NCBI GenBank assembly: GCA_026015225.1
Contig: JAOZGV010000064.1
Coordinates: 1-25,561 of the forward strand
Source of the DNA: Candidatus Bathyarchaeota archaeon
GTDB lineage: Archaea; Thermoproteota; Bathyarchaeia; 40CM-2-53-6; RBG-13-38-9
DNA: 25,561 nucleotides
Reading direction: 5' to 3'
The stretch's first letter is position 1. Each line of letters begins with the position of its first letter. This document shows, piece after piece, positions 23,401 through 25,561 of the stretch. Under the pieces are notes generated by a model. The model was not told the DNA's origin. It saw nothing but the letters and a program-made list of their open reading frames with translations, and searched no databases. Made by a program: the position numbers and the translations under genes.

Positions 23401-24592
23401 GAATGGGTTTCAAATAGGGGAAGCCCTTGTTGGAGAATTTCCTGAAATTGCCCATATAGACTTGATCATCGGAGAAAAGAAAGGACCAATCGGTCAATCG
23501 TTTGCTAACTCTTTGTCTCAACCTAGAATGGGACATACGCCCATGCTGGCCGTAGTTAGACCCAATCTTCCAGTTAAGCCAGCAACGCTTATAGTCCCTA
23601 AGGTAACTCTAAGGGATTTAGAAGGAGCCGAGCTCATGTTTGGTCCTGCTCAAAGTGCTGTAGCTAAGGCTGTTGCAGACTCAGTTGAAGATGGAATTAT
23701 ATCGAAGAACTCTGTCGAAGATTTAGCAATAATAGTCTCTGTTTTCGTACACCCAAGGGGTAGAGATTACCAACGGGTGTATCGATATAATTACGCTGCA
23801 GTTAAACTCGCCCTTAGAAGGGCTATGGAAAACTTCCCAAACATAGAAACAGTTTTAGAGGAGAAGGATAAGTCTATGCATGATATGATTGGATTTAGGA
23901 TTAATAATCTTAAAAAACCCCCATATCTGGAAGTTGCAATAGACATTCCAGATTGGAGAAGAGTAGAAGGTATAATAAGAGGCTTGCCTAGAAAAGATGC
24001 TGTAATAATTGAGGCAGGAACTCCATTAATAAAAAGGTATGGCGTTGAAGTTTGTCAAAAGATACATCAACTCAGACCGGAATCGATAGTGATCGCTGAC
24101 CTAAAGACTTTAGATACTGGTAACTTGGAGGCTAGAATGGCAGGGGATGCAACAGCTGATGTTGTATCTTTTTCAGCTCTTGCTCCACTTAAGACTCAAG
24201 AGAGATTTATTGATGAATGTCATAAAATTGGTATATTGGCACTAATGGACACAATTAATGTCAACGATCCAGTAAAAGTAATAAAAAAGCTCAATTCAAA
24301 ACCTGACATTATAGAATTGCATCGTGCAATAGATCAGGAGCTAACCGATGCAACTCATCAGTGGGGAAATATAGGTGACATTAAAAAAGCTTGTGGAAAA
24401 GATGCACTTGTTGCAGTTGCAGGCGGGATCAGGATTCCAAAAGTAAAAGAAGCGCTTTCCGCAGGTGCGGATATTCTTGTAGTTGGTCGTTCGATAACAT
24501 GTTCCAAGGATGTTAACGGTTCAGCTAGGACTTTCCTTATGGAAATGGGTGTTGAGGAAGTAGATCAGTTTAGAATTATGACCGACTTCTAG
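23393..24592 (+). CDS. fae-hps: Bifunctional Fae-Hps (formaldehyde-activating enzyme / hexulose-6-phosphate synthase)
   Basis: This fusion protein has about 399 residues. Residues 1-165 form the formaldehyde-activating enzyme, which condenses formaldehyde with tetrahydromethanopterin to methylene-H4MPT. I-G-E-A-L-V-G-E at 8-15 and the catalytic His21 in A-H-I-D-L are present, as is the N-L-P-V-K-P-A-T-L block. Residues from about 175 form a 3-hexulose-6-phosphate synthase TIM barrel with I-E-A-G-T-P-L-I-K and the A-D-L-K-T-L-D metal/phosphate motif. In archaea the Hps half normally runs toward ribulose-5-phosphate plus formaldehyde, replacing the pentose phosphate route, and Fae traps the formaldehyde. 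ATG at 23393 (GTGGAG upstream) is chosen over an upstream in-frame start. No phi (6-phospho-3-hexuloisomerase) gene is in the window. Confidence 0.95.
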   Translation: MIENGFQIGEALVGEFPEIAHIDLIIGEKKGPIGQSFANSLSQPRMGHTPMLAVVRPNLPVKPATLIVPKVTLRDLEGAELMFGPAQSAVAKAVADSVEDGIISKNSVEDLAIIVSVFVHPRGRDYQRVYRYNYAAVKLALRRAMENFPNIETVLEEKDKSMHDMIGFRINNLKKPPYLEVAIDIPDWRRVEGIIRGLPRKDAVIIEAGTPLIKRYGVEVCQKIHQLRPESIVIADLKTLDTGNLEARMAGDATADVVSFSALAPLKTQERFIDECHKIGILALMDTINVNDPVKVIKKLNSKPDIIELHRAIDQELTDATHQWGNIGDIKKACGKDALVAVAGGIRIPKVKEALSAGADILVVGRSITCSKDVNGSARTFLMEMGVEEVDQFRIMTDF

Positions 24593-24695
24593 TGTTTTTC
24601 TAGGCTGTTCAATTTCCTAAAATTAACTAAATTCTAAGGAAAAAACATGCTTTTTTAAACGAAAAATAGATTTAGGATGCGTGGATGCAATAATC

Positions 24696-25355
24696 ATGAC
24701 AAAAATTAGATATTTAGGTCACGCAGCATTCGAAATTGCAAGCGATGAAATTATAGTTTATATCGACCCTTTCTTAGAAAATTCACCGATTAAAGTCTCC
24801 GATATAAAAAAAGCCGACTTCATACTAATTAGCCATGATCATTTTGATCATGTTGGGGCAGCAGAGGAAATTGCAAATGCTACTGGCGCCACAGTTATCT
24901 CTACGCCCGAGGTTTCTAATGATTTGAATGTTAAGAACAAACTATCAATGAACATGGGATCAATGATCAAACCAGTAAATGGATTCAAATTGGCCATGGT
25001 TCAAGCTATTCATACAAGTGGAAAAGGCACTCCAGTAGGATACGTGACTGTGGTTGGTAGTGTTACCATCTATCATGGAGGGGATACTGCTCTTTATGGT
25101 GATATGTCACTTATTAAGAAACTCTATAATCCAAAAATAGCTCTTTTACCCATAGGAGGTCACTATGTAATGGGGCCCAAAGAAGCTGCTGTGGCTTTAA
25201 CATTAATTGAACCAGAAATAGTAATCCCAATGCATTACAAGACATTTCCAGTATTAGAACAGGATGCTCAAAAATTTATTATACAAGCTGAAAAAATTGC
25301 ACCGTCAGTAAAAGTTAAGATAATAGAACCAGGCGACTCTCTCATCTATCCTTGA
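24696..25355 (+). CDS. UPF0173 metal-dependent hydrolase
   Basis: This metallo-beta-lactamase-fold protein of about 219 residues is UlaG-like. The metal site H-D-H-F-D-H lies at 47-52, and H-T-S-G (about 106), Y-H-G-G-D-T (about 128) and P-M-H-Y (about 180) supply the remaining ligands. The family is widespread in archaea and its physiological substrate is unknown. Relatives act on phosphorylated sugar lactones or phosphodiesters. ATG at 24696 is preferred to GTG at 24681, because the fold starts with the conserved I-R-Y-L-G-H-A strand immediately after it. It lies about 100 bp downstream of fae-hps on the same strand, so co-regulation is possible. Confidence 0.9.
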   Translation: MTKIRYLGHAAFEIASDEIIVYIDPFLENSPIKVSDIKKADFILISHDHFDHVGAAEEIANATGATVISTPEVSNDLNVKNKLSMNMGSMIKPVNGFKLAMVQAIHTSGKGTPVGYVTVVGSVTIYHGGDTALYGDMSLIKKLYNPKIALLPIGGHYVMGPKEAAVALTLIEPEIVIPMHYKTFPVLEQDAQKFIIQAEKIAPSVKVKIIEPGDSLIYP

Positions 25356-25430
25356 ACTGTTGTAAGTTAGTATTATTATCACAACAAATTTAAAATTGGA
25401 TTAATTTTAATTTATAGATTGGTGGGCTAA

Positions 25431-25561
25431 ATGGCGTTAGCAACATTCGATTGGGTAAGTATCACTGACATGTTTTCAAAGATAGCTGGGGCAATAATTG
25501 TACTGATAATCGGTTGGATCGCTGGCAGAATAATAGGCAAAGGCGCTTCAAGTGTTTTAGA
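25431..25561 (+). CDS. Second MscS-like TM-helix protein, 3'-partial
   Basis: An ATG with GGTGGGC 4 nt upstream opens a frame of 43 codons to the window edge. After about 16 unique residues it is identical to residues 20-46 of the MscS-like protein at 22317. The gene is cut by the window end, so the rest cannot be judged. A TATA-like TTTATAG (25411-25417) lies about 14-20 nt upstream of the start, which is rather close. Confidence 0.7.
   Translation, partial: MALATFDWVSITDMFSKIAGAIIVLIIGWIAGRIIGKGASSVL
25479..25561 (+). repeat. 83-bp exact repeat of 22374-22456
   Basis: The last 83 bases of the window are identical, base for base and in the same frame, to 22374-22456 in the first MscS-like gene. 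The match starts abruptly after aligned but different codons and runs to the window edge. Confidence 0.95.

Overview
The window is AT-rich archaeal DNA, complete except for a partial gene at each edge. The evidence for an archaeon is threefold. A tRNA-Phe gene carries two introns at non-canonical positions, each fitting a bulge-helix-bulge (BHB) splicing motif. There is a fused Fae-Hps gene (formaldehyde-activating enzyme plus 3-hexulose-6-phosphate synthase). Many genes have a GTGA-type ribosome binding site 4-6 nt before ATG or TTG. Multiple tRNA introns outside position 37/38 point to the Thermoproteota and relatives (for example Bathyarchaeia-like lineages), but no rRNA or lineage marker is present, so the placement is an inference.

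Layout. 1-5400: a 5'-truncated membrane protein ending in a head-GIN (DUF2807) beta-solenoid; a small HExxH protein followed by a short cysteinyl-tRNA synthetase; a small unknown gene; and a minus-strand pair of membrane proteins (unknown, then DUF998). 5500-8700, plus strand: a flavodoxin, a PrsW-type intramembrane protease with a C-terminal zinc ribbon, a DUF1697 protein and an RmlD-like SDR. 8790-12800: a possible catabolic cluster with an acetamidase/formamidase and a class III aminotransferase (minus strand, one operon), a 3-hydroxyacyl-CoA dehydrogenase (plus) and an isochorismatase-like cysteine hydrolase (minus). 12950-14020: a BacA/UppP-type polyprenyl-diphosphatase and the two-intron tRNA-Phe.

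14269-19722 is the most unusual part. A pyruvate-kinase-C-like protein precedes two long genes that share the same secreted ~350-residue module (signal peptide, carboxypeptidase-regulatory-like Ig domain, InlB-B-like repeats) but end in two unrelated ion-transporter folds: an ArsB/NhaD-type permease and a NapA/KefB-type (CPA2) cation/proton antiporter. Within the shared module a 300-bp stretch has only 6 differences while its flanks have diverged, which suggests gene conversion.

19800-25561: a frameshifted flavodoxin, an MFS transporter, a membrane HEIGH metallopeptidase-like protein, an MscS-like TM-helix protein, a small ORF overlapping the fae-hps gene, a UPF0173 metal-dependent hydrolase, and the start of a second MscS-like gene. 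The last 83 bases of the window repeat the first MscS-like gene exactly. Fae-Hps condenses formaldehyde with tetrahydromethanopterin and interconverts formaldehyde plus ribulose-5-phosphate with hexulose-6-phosphate, linking C1 and pentose metabolism. The sodium/proton-type antiporters, the MscS-like proteins and the MFS carrier point to active ion and osmotic control at the membrane. I saw no insertion sequences, CRISPR arrays or rRNA, and no gene-free stretch longer than 300 bases.
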